A stretch of DNA of 29,120 nucleotides, from IMG/VR virus record IMGVR_UViG_3300025423_000069, positions 1-29,120 of that record. One strand, written 5' to 3'. A model generated the notes under the pieces. It worked only from the letters and a program-made list of their open reading frames with translations. It searched no databases and was not told where the DNA came from. The stretch comes from a virus. Made by a program: the position numbers and the translations under genes. This document shows positions 6,176-11,849 of the stretch, one piece after another; positions within the stretch are counted from its first letter, which is position 1, and the number at the start of each line of letters is the position of its first letter.

Positions 6176-6299
6176 GTTCAATACGCTTGAGCAGGTACTC
6201 AAGCTCTTGTAGTCGGTAAAAGTGACTGGCTTCTCCAGAGTGTTTATAAGCATTTCTCAAGACTCCCCGTCTTTCCTTTAATATTTTTAAAACTTGCAT
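6078..6299 (-). CDS. Hypothetical helical protein, 73 residues
   Basis: ATG at 6299 has a GAGG site 6-9 bases upstream. Residues 1-46 (MQVLKILKERRGVLRNAYKH, RLQELEYLLKRIEHDQDR) are a charged amphipathic helix and look like real protein. The remaining 27 residues are read out of frame through the start of the next gene (98-base overlap) and look random. Either the tail is a tolerated extension or an original stop was lost. No family recognised. Confidence 0.48.
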   Translation of the reverse strand: MQVLKILKERRGVLRNAYKHSGEASHFYRLQELEYLLKRIEHDQDRGTCATGLGEDGHVTADRGSDTSLAVNG

Positions 6300-6360
6300 A
6301 TGCGCCTCGTTTTCACTTGGGCCACGGTTTAACTAACCCGACATAGCAAGTGTCTGGTAG

Positions 6361-6381
6361 TTATCCACAGGGTTATCCACT
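6361..6381 (+). promoter_or_regulatory. Pair of DnaA-box-like sites
   Basis: TTATCCACA at 6361-6369 equals the strong DnaA-box consensus (TTATNCACA), and TTATCCACT at 6373-6381 differs at one base. They are in the same orientation, 12 bases apart start to start. DnaA boxes can mark a replication origin or a DnaA-regulated promoter. Which one, if either, is not decided by sequence. Confidence 0.5.
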
Positions 6382-6550
6382 GGGGACGGTTCTCTCGTTT
6401 ATCTAGGTTAAAGGGGTTTTGCCCTTCCAGAGTTTTCACTACCCCGAGCTTACGCAGGAGATACACGCCCTGTTCACCACGTTTATCTGAGTCTGTCGAA
6501 CCTACATTCTCAAGGGCTGGGTCATAGCCCCGTTTTACGACTAGTCTCGG

Positions 6551-6627
6551 AAATAAAAAAAGCCACTTAAAGAACCCCCCCTGTCGTGCCCCTGATAACA
6601 GGGAGGGAGAGTTTTCCAAGTGGCTTT
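6551..6627 (-). terminator. Leftward intrinsic terminator with a long stem
   Basis: On the leftward RNA, bases 6627-6604 pair with 6559-6582. The first ten pairs (AAAGCCACTT with AAGTGGCTTT) are perfect, and the rest hold with G-U pairs and one mismatch. The apex contains a second hairpin CCCTG-TTAT-CAGGG (6603-6590). The stem runs into TTTTTTTATTT. It lies 57 bases past the stop of the gene at 6684-6878 and would end the small-gene operon. The G-U pairs would be A-C mismatches on the other strand, so the structure is made for the leftward RNA. Confidence 0.72.
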
Positions 6628-6683
6628 CAATATTCCGCACGACCAGAATTAAACGGGACTTTAGCAAACCCTCTTGGGGTCTG

Positions 6684-6878
6684 TCAACCCCATATCAGGA
6701 AAACCACTAGGGACACTAGGGCTATAACGCACAGCTGGTAAACAAAGGGCTTATCTTCAGGGGAAATAAGGGGTTCTGATACGAACATATCCCCTCTACC
6801 CTGGAAAGCCTCCCAAAGCGTTCTAGGGTGCGTGTGGTGTGTGTCGTTGTGGTCAACGGGTAAGTGTTCTTTTATCAT
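6684..6878 (-). CDS. Small membrane protein, 64 residues
   Basis: The product has a polar, His-rich N-terminal half (PVDHNDTHHTHPRTLWEAF) and one C-terminal membrane segment, YQLCVIALVSLVVFLIWG. The topology would be a tail-anchored single-pass protein. ATG 6878 overlaps the preceding stop (ATGA), and GAGGAAAT lies upstream. It is the last gene before the leftward terminator. No family recognised; a role at the host membrane during early infection is possible but unsupported. Confidence 0.6.
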   Translation of the reverse strand: MIKEHLPVDHNDTHHTHPRTLWEAFQGRGDMFVSEPLISPEDKPFVYQLCVIALVSLVVFLIWG

Positions 6879-7099
6879 AGTGTTATTTCCTCAATTACTG
6901 GTAAGTCCATGATGTGGCCCTGCTCATTACTCCACAAAAATACTTTATTTTTACTAGTAAAACTCCTCATGCGTGGAGGTTTTTGCAGCTCTTTAATAAA
7001 CAAAGATAACGCTTTTTCTTTTGTTTTTGCTGAGAGTAAAACGGCTTGATGTGTTCCCTCAGTTGCTGAGTTATGCCAAACGCTTATATGATAATTCAT
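6875..7099 (-). CDS. Hypothetical protein, 74 residues
   Basis: The product reads MNYHISVWHNSATEGTHQAV, then a basic helix (KTKEKALSLFIKELQKPP) and ends PVIEEITL. No family recognised. The start follows the repeated leader ending GGAGTCCTACC, one of three near-identical copies in this operon. That supports both this start and shared control with the genes at 7164 and 7746. Confidence 0.62.
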   Translation of the reverse strand: MNYHISVWHNSATEGTHQAVLLSAKTKEKALSLFIKELQKPPRMRSFTSKNKVFLWSNEQGHIMDLPVIEEITL

Positions 7100-7163
7100 G
7101 GTAGGACTCCATTAAATAGTGCAACAGCGCACCCGTAAAGGGGCTATATAAGCCCCTTAACAG
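7100..7163 (-). promoter_or_regulatory. Structured leader, copy A
   Basis: From the coding side outward: GGTAGGACTCC (7100-7110, read on the minus strand as GGAGTCCTACC), a small hairpin GTGC/GCAC (7119-7122 with 7129-7132), then AAGGGGCT/AGCCCCTT (7138-7145 with 7151-7158, 5-base loop). The same order recurs at 7467 and 7983. The GGAG is the ribosome site of the gene at 6875-7099. Confidence 0.6.
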
Positions 7164-7466
7164 TTAAGCTGTTACTACTTGCCCGTGCTCGTATACTTTG
7201 CCAGTAGCTGTGTCAGTCATGCCAGCACTTAGGAACACGTAAGAATCTCCGTGGTCTAAGCTGGCACAGCGCAAGGGGGTAAATATCCAATTAAGTGAAT
7301 ATTTTTCAACCAATGCCTTAACAGCTTCAAAATGCACCATTTCATAAGAATAGCTGTGGTCATAAGGCACTGTAACGCTCCAATTTGTATTTGGCACAGT
7401 GGCCTTGATGCGTGAACTTTTGGTATTGGTTGCACTCAAATACTTGGTAATGATAGCTCTTGACAT
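7164..7466 (-). CDS. Conserved phage protein of unknown function, 100 residues
   Basis: The N-terminus MSRAIITKYLSATNTKSSRI followed by KATVPNTNWSVTVPYDHS matches small phage proteins with the pattern ITKYLxxTxTxxSRIKA...VTVPxDH; later MVHFEAVKALVEKY fits the usual helix. Function is not known. The start is set by leader copy B (GGAGTCCTACC then ATG). The gene lies in the six-gene leftward small-gene operon that ends at the terminator near 6551. Confidence 0.72.
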   Translation of the reverse strand: MSRAIITKYLSATNTKSSRIKATVPNTNWSVTVPYDHSYSYEMVHFEAVKALVEKYSLNWIFTPLRCASLDHGDSYVFLSAGMTDTATGKVYEHGQVVTA

Positions 7467-7537
7467 GGTAGGACTCCAATTAAGTTAATGATGCGGATTG
7501 CACCCGTTAACCCTCTTGCAAGGGCTAACAGTTGAAA
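7467..7537 (-). promoter_or_regulatory. Structured leader, copy B
   Basis: Same layout as copy A: GGTAGGACTCC (7467-7477), TGC/GCA (7492-7494 with 7500-7502), CCCT/AGGG (7511-7514 with 7521-7524) flanked by GTTA/TAAC, and AGTTGA/TCAACT at the upstream gene's stop (7530-7535 with 7538-7543). It precedes the gene at 7164-7466. Confidence 0.6.
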
Positions 7538-7735
7538 TCAACTAAGAACGGCTTCAATAGGCTTTGAATCGGTACAGATGCACACAATACGCTTGAACTT
7601 GGGTGCACCCTCTAAAGTGTGTACAGTCACGTTTTTACCCGTGTGTGTGTAGCTCTCAACTCTCATCTTTTCACCGTGTACGGTAATGATTTGACCAATT
7701 TTGTAATTGCCTTTAGGAATGAATGCGAATGTCAT
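7538..7735 (-). CDS. Hypothetical protein, 65 residues
   Basis: The start at 7735 is chosen over an upstream in-frame ATG because AAGGGG lies before it and the gap to the preceding stop is then only 10 bases. The product MTFAFIPKGNYKIGQIITVH, then GEKMRVESYTHTGKNVTVHT, reads like a small beta-rich domain. No family is assigned with confidence. It has no copy of the structured leader and is probably translated together with the gene at 7746. Confidence 0.6.
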   Translation of the reverse strand: MTFAFIPKGNYKIGQIITVHGEKMRVESYTHTGKNVTVHTLEGAPKFKRIVCICTDSKPIEAVLS

Positions 7736-7745
7736 AATTAACCCC

Positions 7746-7982
7746 TTAAACGCTGTATGCGTAAAAATAACCTGGCATGCCGACTTGATGTGCAAACAGT
7801 TCGGCTTGATGACGATTCTCTAAAGATTGAATCAAATACTTTGCAAGTGATACAGCCTCATCATTTTTAGTTCTTGCATCTTGAAACGCATCATTAGTCA
7901 AATTTGAATTACCAATCATTCGGTAATGTGCACCAATTGATTTGCGTAATTGACGGGCAAGTAAGATTAGATTTTTATTCAT
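7746..7982 (-). CDS. Hypothetical helical protein, 78 residues
   Basis: MNKNLILLARQLRKSIGAHY starts a largely helical protein; a later region EAVSLAKYLIQSLENRHQAE is also helical. The end is aromatic (GYFYAYSV). The start is fixed by leader copy C, where GGAGTCCTACC sits four bases from ATG after one extra A compared with the other copies. No family recognised. Confidence 0.62.
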   Translation of the reverse strand: MNKNLILLARQLRKSIGAHYRMIGNSNLTNDAFQDARTKNDEAVSLAKYLIQSLENRHQAELFAHQVGMPGYFYAYSV

Positions 7983-8054
7983 TGGTAGGACTCCAATTAG
8001 ATTACGATGCAAAATAGCATCCCCAAGCCCTCTATAAAGGCTTGAGGCTGTTAT
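7983..8054 (-). promoter_or_regulatory. Structured leader, copy C
   Basis: Contains GGTAGGACTCC (7984-7994), the hairpin GATGC/GCATC (8006-8010 with 8017-8021) and CAAGCC/GGCTTG (8024-8029 with 8039-8044). The second hairpin keeps its place but changes sequence relative to copies A and B, with both sides changed together. Confidence 0.6.
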
Positions 8055-8294
8055 TTAAGCAAGTTCGAGGTGAGAATACTTGTTGACGTAATATTCGAAT
8101 GTACCCCCGTTGCCCGCATCTGGTTTAATACCGAACTCGTTGAGTTTTTGAGTTGCTCTCAACCCGTGTTGTGCCCACAAGAGCATGAGAGTTTTGTTGT
8201 TGTCCGTGATTGCATCGTTAAGCATCATGTGAGCAACAGCAACAGAGTTGAGTTCAGAGTTGATAACCTTGAGTGCTTTTTTAGTGATTGTCAT
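8055..8294 (-). CDS. Hypothetical protein, 79 residues; first gene of the leftward small-gene operon
   Basis: MTITKKALKVINSELNSVAV leads a helical protein with AHMMLNDAITDNNKTLMLLW and a C-terminal GTFEYYVNKYSHLELA. AGAGG precedes the ATG. It is the first leftward gene after the 572-base control region, so it is probably expressed early. No family recognised. Confidence 0.6.
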   Translation of the reverse strand: MTITKKALKVINSELNSVAVAHMMLNDAITDNNKTLMLLWAQHGLRATQKLNEFGIKPDAGNGGTFEYYVNKYSHLELA

Positions 8295-8323
8295 GTTAAA
8301 CCTCTTGAGTTGATTAGGAAATT

Positions 8324-8346
8324 ATGTAAGAGCTTGTCTCTTACAT
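8324..8346. repeat. Inverted repeat ATGTAAGAG-CTTGT-CTCTTACAT
   Basis: A perfect 9-base inverted repeat with a 5-base spacer in the leader of the leftward operon, about 30 bases before the first start codon. It could be an operator or, in RNA, a hairpin before the ribosome site. A related CTTGTCTC-ATGTAAGAG arrangement recurs at about 8655-8671. Confidence 0.55.
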
Positions 8347-8359
8347 GTATACGATTATC

Positions 8360-8394
8360 GGGTTATTTGATTATATCTCTATTAGTGATAACCC
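8360..8394 (-). promoter_or_regulatory. Candidate leftward -10 element within an inverted repeat
   Basis: GGGTTAT (8360-8366) and ATAACCC (8388-8394) flank a perfect leftward TATAAT (8375-8370). I see no good -35 at 16-18 bases, so an activator-dependent promoter or a chance match are both possible. Spanning the -10 with symmetric arms would suit a repressor. Confidence 0.35.
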
Positions 8395-8489
8395 TATATT
8401 AGTGTAAATATTGTGTAAAGATAATGTGTAAGTGTGTTGTAAGTATTGAGGTGATATACTTATATAAAGAAAGAGGGTATTTGTGTGGT

Positions 8490-8700
8490 CATGTCTTTAT
8501 ATATTAAGCAAGAGCATGGCCAATCAGTGTGAGACAAAGAGGGTATTGCACCTCTCGCTCACCCATGACCATATATAGGGACACCATGCCAAGCCCTGTA
8601 TCGCATGCCAGAGCGTGTCATCAGAGCATGTCTGAACATGGAAAGGGGAAAGGGCTTGTCTCATGTAAGAGCGCATCTAGACATGTTGCAGCAGGTCATG
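8490..8700. repeat. CATG-rich site cluster
   Basis: Ten CATG tetramers occur in 211 bases, at 8490, 8515, 8564, 8585, 8604, 8627, 8637, 8662, 8682 and 8697; chance would give about one. Many sit in AGAGCATG or similar contexts, and one is inside TCAGA-GCATG-TCTGA (8621-8635). Many spacings are near 10 or 20-25 bases. The reading frame of CATG changes, so codon use does not explain it. Multiple protein-binding sites are the simplest reading. Confidence 0.5.
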
Positions 8701-8795
8701 TGATGGGACTTGGATGCTGTGTGGGCGTGCACTTCACATCTCGCCCCCCCCAAATAAATTTATGTTTCCCGCAGTTGCCACTGATTGACGGGCTT

Positions 8796-8831
8796 GAGCT
8801 ATGTAACTAACCATTGCATAGCTCTTTTTTT
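8796..8831 (+). terminator. Rightward intrinsic terminator
   Basis: GAGCTATG (8796-8803) pairs perfectly with CATAGCTC (8817-8824) and is followed by seven T. The T-run is only on the rightward side. No rightward protein gene lies upstream, so it may end a short untranslated RNA or insulate the late promoter from readthrough. Confidence 0.68.
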
Positions 8832-8842
8832 ACGTGTATAGT
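8814..8842 (+). promoter_or_regulatory. Candidate late-operon promoter
   Basis: TTGCAT (8814-8819), 17-base spacer, TATAGT (8837-8842), with a predicted start near 8849 and the first late gene ATG at 8867. The -35 overlaps the right arm of the terminator. The same TTGCAT with 17-base spacing is seen for the recombination promoter. Confidence 0.55.
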
Positions 8843-8866
8843 AGCGTTATTAGTAGAGGGAGTGAT

Positions 8867-9088
8867 ATGGTTACAGAACTAGCGATAGAGAAGAAGATAA
8901 GTATACCGTTGCCAAGAGTGGTGTATGCGTATCCGTATGAAGAGATGGATGTGGGGGACAGTTTTACTGTGCCTGTGGAGGCGAGGCAGAAGGTGATGAA
9001 TGCCAACTACAGGGCGAGTAAGAGATTGGGGTGTAAGTACACGTGTAGGACCGAGGGTGATGTGGTGAGAGTATGGAGGACAGCATGA
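8867..9088 (+). CDS. Conserved small phage protein, 73 residues
   Basis: GAGGGAG lies before ATG 8867; an upstream in-frame GTG at 8834 falls inside the promoter and is rejected. The sequence PYEEMDVGDSFTVPVEARQK, then KRLGCKYTCRTEGDVVRVWR, is a common small phage pattern (P.xxLxVGDSFxVP...KF.CRT..G.VRVWR). Function unknown. It opens the rightward operon. Confidence 0.75.
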   Translation: MVTELAIEKKISIPLPRVVYAYPYEEMDVGDSFTVPVEARQKVMNANYRASKRLGCKYTCRTEGDVVRVWRTA

Positions 9089-9294
9089 GCACAGGCGGTA
9101 AGGTGAAGAGTTTTCCTAGTGAACAATTTGTGTTGACGGGCAGTCACAAGTTGACGGCTACGGACTTGTTGGACCAGTACATGGTTTGGAGGCTCAGGGA
9201 CACGATGAGTGACTGTCAGTCTTATGGGGAGTTGGATGATGTGACGCTGGCCTGTAGGGTGTTATTGAGGTTTATGGGGGAAAATATTGAGTAA
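9085..9294 (+). CDS. Hypothetical protein, 69 residues
   Basis: ATG at 9085 has GGAGG five bases upstream and overlaps the previous stop (ATGA), so it is preferred to the in-frame ATG at 9073. The product has LTGSHKLTATDLLDQYMVWR and then LDDVTLACRVLLRFMGENIE, mostly helical. No family assigned. Confidence 0.62.
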   Translation: MSTGGKVKSFPSEQFVLTGSHKLTATDLLDQYMVWRLRDTMSDCQSYGELDDVTLACRVLLRFMGENIE

Positions 9295-9493
9295 TCTCTT
9301 GTGGGAGGATGAGGACGAGCTTAGAGAGCTGTGTAGGGCTCTTTGGGTGAGGCTTTGTGTCACGCAAGCGGAGAGAGAAGTTTTGGTTGCAGAGGCTATT
9401 GAATATGGATACAGAGAAGGATATGCAAGAGCAGTTGTACAACTCTCGTATGAAGCTCAAGAGGGAGATGCAGCGTGCCATACAGTGCATTAA
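9287..9493 (+). CDS. Hypothetical acidic helical protein, 68 residues
   Basis: TTG at 9287 overlaps the preceding gene by 8 bases, with a G-run (ATGGGGG) upstream. The product is helical and acidic: WEDEDELRELCRALWVRLCV, then EREVLVAEAIEYGYREGYAR. The last 30 residues are read from DNA that also encodes the start of the next gene. No family recognised. Confidence 0.48.
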   Translation: MSNLLWEDEDELRELCRALWVRLCVTQAEREVLVAEAIEYGYREGYARAVVQLSYEAQEGDAACHTVH

Positions 9494-9647
9494 GCCCAGT
9501 AGCAAGAGGAAGTTAGCAGCCGAGTGGAAAGAGAAGTATTCTGAGTTGTTTTACAAGGAATTGATTTCTTGTGCTAGAAACAAAGATGTTAAGCACGAGA
9601 TAGCAAACTGGACAGAAGAAAGGATGGGTAAACCCGATGGCTACTGA
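9405..9647 (+). CDS. Conserved helical phage protein, 80 residues
   Basis: From ATG 9405 the product is MDTEKDMQEQLYNSRMKLKR, followed by EMQRAIQCIKPSSKRKLAAE and WKEKYSELFYKELISCARNK. This fits small phage proteins found upstream of terminase, role unknown. A GTG at 9357 with GAGG four bases away would add 16 residues and remains possible. It overlaps the previous frame by 89 bases and the next gene by 11. Confidence 0.62.
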   Translation: MDTEKDMQEQLYNSRMKLKREMQRAIQCIKPSSKRKLAAEWKEKYSELFYKELISCARNKDVKHEIANWTEERMGKPDGY

Positions 9648-10074
9648 ACAAGAAATAATGGATTTACTTGAACAACAAAGGTATGCAGATTACCGCCAGA
9701 AGTTGTTGCAGAGAAACTTGGCTTATTCTCAACCCAATTGGCAACAGCAGATGACCCAGTTGAGTCCTGAACAAGAAGCAGCGTTTACCCAATGGGTGCA
9801 AGCCAATCAAGTTCCATACAATCCTAATGACAAATACCCTGATTACGATATGAAAGGTTATTATTTGTCGTTACAACAGGGACAAGCTCCCCAGGCAAGC
9901 GTCAATACCACTGACCAACAATTGCATTACCCAGACACGTTTAAAACGCCTTACCATGAGTCTTTTAGCAAAGAATCTCAGTGGGCTACGGAGGGTGCTC
10001 CTGAGTGGCAAGGAGAGCGTTTGGTGGCCCCCAGTGGTGAATTGGTGTTTGAAACTCCAAAGGCACAAGAGTGA
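9637..10074 (+). CDS. Conserved pre-terminase phage protein, 145 residues
   Basis: The N-terminus is Gln-rich (ATEQEIMDLLEQQRYADYRQ). The centre has YPDYDMKGYYLS, then YPDTFKTPYHESFSKESQW, which corresponds to the DYDxRGxY...DxYKxPxHPTFSxESxY pattern found just before large terminase in many phages. Function unknown; a small-terminase or virion role is possible but not shown. The stop overlaps the TerL GTG start (GTGA). Confidence 0.72.
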   Translation: MATEQEIMDLLEQQRYADYRQKLLQRNLAYSQPNWQQQMTQLSPEQEAAFTQWVQANQVPYNPNDKYPDYDMKGYYLSLQQGQAPQASVNTTDQQLHYPDTFKTPYHESFSKESQWATEGAPEWQGERLVAPSGELVFETPKAQE

Positions 10075-11849
10075 ACTTTAACCTCAAGAACTTTTATAAG
10101 TTTTGTTCAGAACTCAAGATTGAGACTAAAGAGGAGGGCCTCAAGAAAATGGGTAACCTCTTGGGGACTCAGACGTATGTAATGGAAGAGATGACGAAAG
10201 GGTTGGCTGATGACGTACATTTTTTCGTTATTCTTAAGGGTCGTCAGTTGGGTATTACTACTGTTAGTCTGGCTCTTGACCTTTATTGGCAGTTTACCCA
10301 TCCTGGTTGGCAGGGGACTCTTGTTGCAGACACAGAAGAGAATAGAGATATGTTCCGCTCTACTCTGGCAATGTACATTGAAGGCTTACCCAAGGAGTAC
10401 AAGATTCCTTTGGTGGCCCACAATAGAAACCAAATGGTTCTTAAGAATCGTTCTAGAATCTTTTACCAAATCGCTGGAAATAAGAGTCGATTGGGGCAAG
10501 GTAAGGCTATCACTTACTTACACGGGACCGAGACAGCCTCTTGGGGAAATGAAGAAGGACTCGCTTCTCTCATCGCCTCGTTAGCTGAGAAGAACCCTGA
10601 GAGACTTTACATGTTTGAGAGTACGGCTCAGGGCTTTAACATGTTCCACGACATGTACAAGACGGCTAAGAGAGCCAAGACACAGAGGGCAATCTTCTGT
10701 GGCTGGTGGCGTAATGAATACTATTCAGTCCCTGCCGACTCCAATATCTACAAGGTGTACTGGGACGGCAAGTTAAAGGGTGAAGAGAAAGAGTGGGTCA
10801 AGGACATCAAGAAGCTCTACGGGGTGGAGATTAACTCTAGACAGATGGCTTGGTGGCGGTGGAAGATGGCTGAGGGCATCAAAGATGAAAGCCTGATGTA
10901 CCAGGAGTTTCCACCTACAGAAGATTACGCTTTTGTGATGACAGGGACCAGTTTCTTTTCTAACTCAAGATGCACAGACGCTGCCAAAGAAAGTAAGAGG
11001 GTTTTGTATGACGGCTACCGTTACGCTTTCGGTCAAATGTTCCAAGACACCGAAGTGCTCAAATCCACAGAACGACTGTCCACTCTTAAAATCTGGGAAG
11101 AACCAGTCGATACAGCTTACTATGTTATTGGAGCAGACCCTGCTTACGGAAGCTCCGATTGGGCAGACAGATTTTGCATACAGGTGTTCCGATGCTATGC
11201 TGATGGTCTGGACCAAGTAGCTGAGTTTGCCACCTCTGAGATGAACACCTACCAGTTTGCGTGGGTGATTGCCCATCTGGGCGGTGCGTACAAGAACAGT
11301 ACCTTGAACCTTGAGATTAACGGCCCTGGTCAGGCGGTCATCAATGAGATGAAGAACTTGAAGAGACAAGCAGCCAATACCACTGGAGACTTAGGTCGTG
11401 GACTGGAAGATGTCTTGGGAAGCATGACCAATTACATCTGGAGAAGGAACGACTCAATGACGGGTCCAGGCAACTCTATGTACTGGTTAACCACTGCTAG
11501 TAGCAAGGAGCGGATGCTCAACTACATGAAAGATTATTTTGAGCGTGGCATGATGAACATTGTCTCGATGGACACTTTGGATGAGATGAAAGGCATTGTC
11601 CGTGAGCAAGGGTTTATTGGTGCGCCTGGGCGTGGCAAGGATGACAGAGTCATAGCCTGTGCACTGGCTGTTGCAGCGTATGCCGAGCAGTTGCAACCTA
11701 GACTTTTACAGATGAAGATTACCCGTGAGGTCAGTAGGTCACAAGAGACGATGACACCTGAAGAGATTGCTGTTGGCAAGAATGTTTCTAATTACCTTAA
11801 ACACATAGGCATCTATGGAGCATCAAAACGTCCTTCTCCCCAAAGCTGA
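10071..11849 (+). CDS. terL: Terminase large subunit
   Basis: This is the ATP-driven DNA packaging motor with a nuclease domain, 592 residues. The ATPase half has an atypical Walker A LKGRQLGITT (55-64), and AITYLHGTE (146-154) lies in the Walker B position. The nuclease half has YYVIGADPAYG with Asp356, LNLEINGPG with Glu415, and GRGKDDRVIACALAV with Asp524/525, the usual three acidic positions. Start is GTG at 10071 overlapping the previous stop. Length is normal for TerL. It would act with a small subunit (candidate at 11815) and the portal encoded downstream. Confidence 0.92.
   Translation: MNFNLKNFYKFCSELKIETKEEGLKKMGNLLGTQTYVMEEMTKGLADDVHFFVILKGRQLGITTVSLALDLYWQFTHPGWQGTLVADTEENRDMFRSTLAMYIEGLPKEYKIPLVAHNRNQMVLKNRSRIFYQIAGNKSRLGQGKAITYLHGTETASWGNEEGLASLIASLAEKNPERLYMFESTAQGFNMFHDMYKTAKRAKTQRAIFCGWWRNEYYSVPADSNIYKVYWDGKLKGEEKEWVKDIKKLYGVEINSRQMAWWRWKMAEGIKDESLMYQEFPPTEDYAFVMTGTSFFSNSRCTDAAKESKRVLYDGYRYAFGQMFQDTEVLKSTERLSTLKIWEEPVDTAYYVIGADPAYGSSDWADRFCIQVFRCYADGLDQVAEFATSEMNTYQFAWVIAHLGGAYKNSTLNLEINGPGQAVINEMKNLKRQAANTTGDLGRGLEDVLGSMTNYIWRRNDSMTGPGNSMYWLTTASSKERMLNYMKDYFERGMMNIVSMDTLDEMKGIVREQGFIGAPGRGKDDRVIACALAVAAYAEQLQPRLLQMKITREVSRSQETMTPEEIAVGKNVSNYLKHIGIYGASKRPSPQS

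Larger units (their letters stand above)
6300..6683. other. Non-coding block with origin-like and terminator elements
   Basis: An open frame crosses this stretch on the minus strand from a TTG, but it lacks a ribosome site and family resemblance and runs through a long RNA hairpin. I therefore treat the block as non-coding. It holds two DnaA-box-like sites (6361-6381), a repeated CGTTTATCT (6396-6404 and 6480-6488), small hairpins (GGGCT 6514-6518 with AGCCC 6526-6530), the palindrome GACTAGTC (6539-6546), and the leftward terminator at 6551-6627. Confidence 0.5.
8295..8866. other. Divergent non-coding control region
   Basis: This 572-base gap separates leftward from rightward genes. It contains two inverted repeats near the leftward start, a candidate rightward promoter TTGTAA-18-TATATA (8437-8466), a repeated AAAGAGGGTATT (8470-8481 and 8536-8547), the CATG cluster, a rightward terminator and the rightward late promoter. 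A frame open through 8529-8810 shows no family pattern and no good ribosome site, so I do not call it a gene. Confidence 0.6.

Noticed and set aside
6490-6515. GGTTCGA on the minus strand, resembling a tRNA T-loop
   Set aside because: The flanking bases do not form a T-arm, and no acceptor or anticodon arm can be drawn.
6329-6667. 112-codon leftward frame from a TTG
   Set aside because: No ribosome site, no family pattern, and it crosses the long terminator hairpin and the DnaA-box pair; I read the region as non-coding.
8491-8532. 13-codon frame MSLYIKQEHGQSV after AAAGAGGG
   Set aside because: The ribosome-like site is too far (about 13 bases) from the ATG, and no second copy or conserved partner exists, unlike the peptides at 14578 and 14699.
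8529-8810. 93-codon rightward frame in the control region
   Set aside because: No good ribosome site, no recognisable pattern, His/Cys/Ser-rich because of the CATG repeats, and it ends inside the terminator loop.
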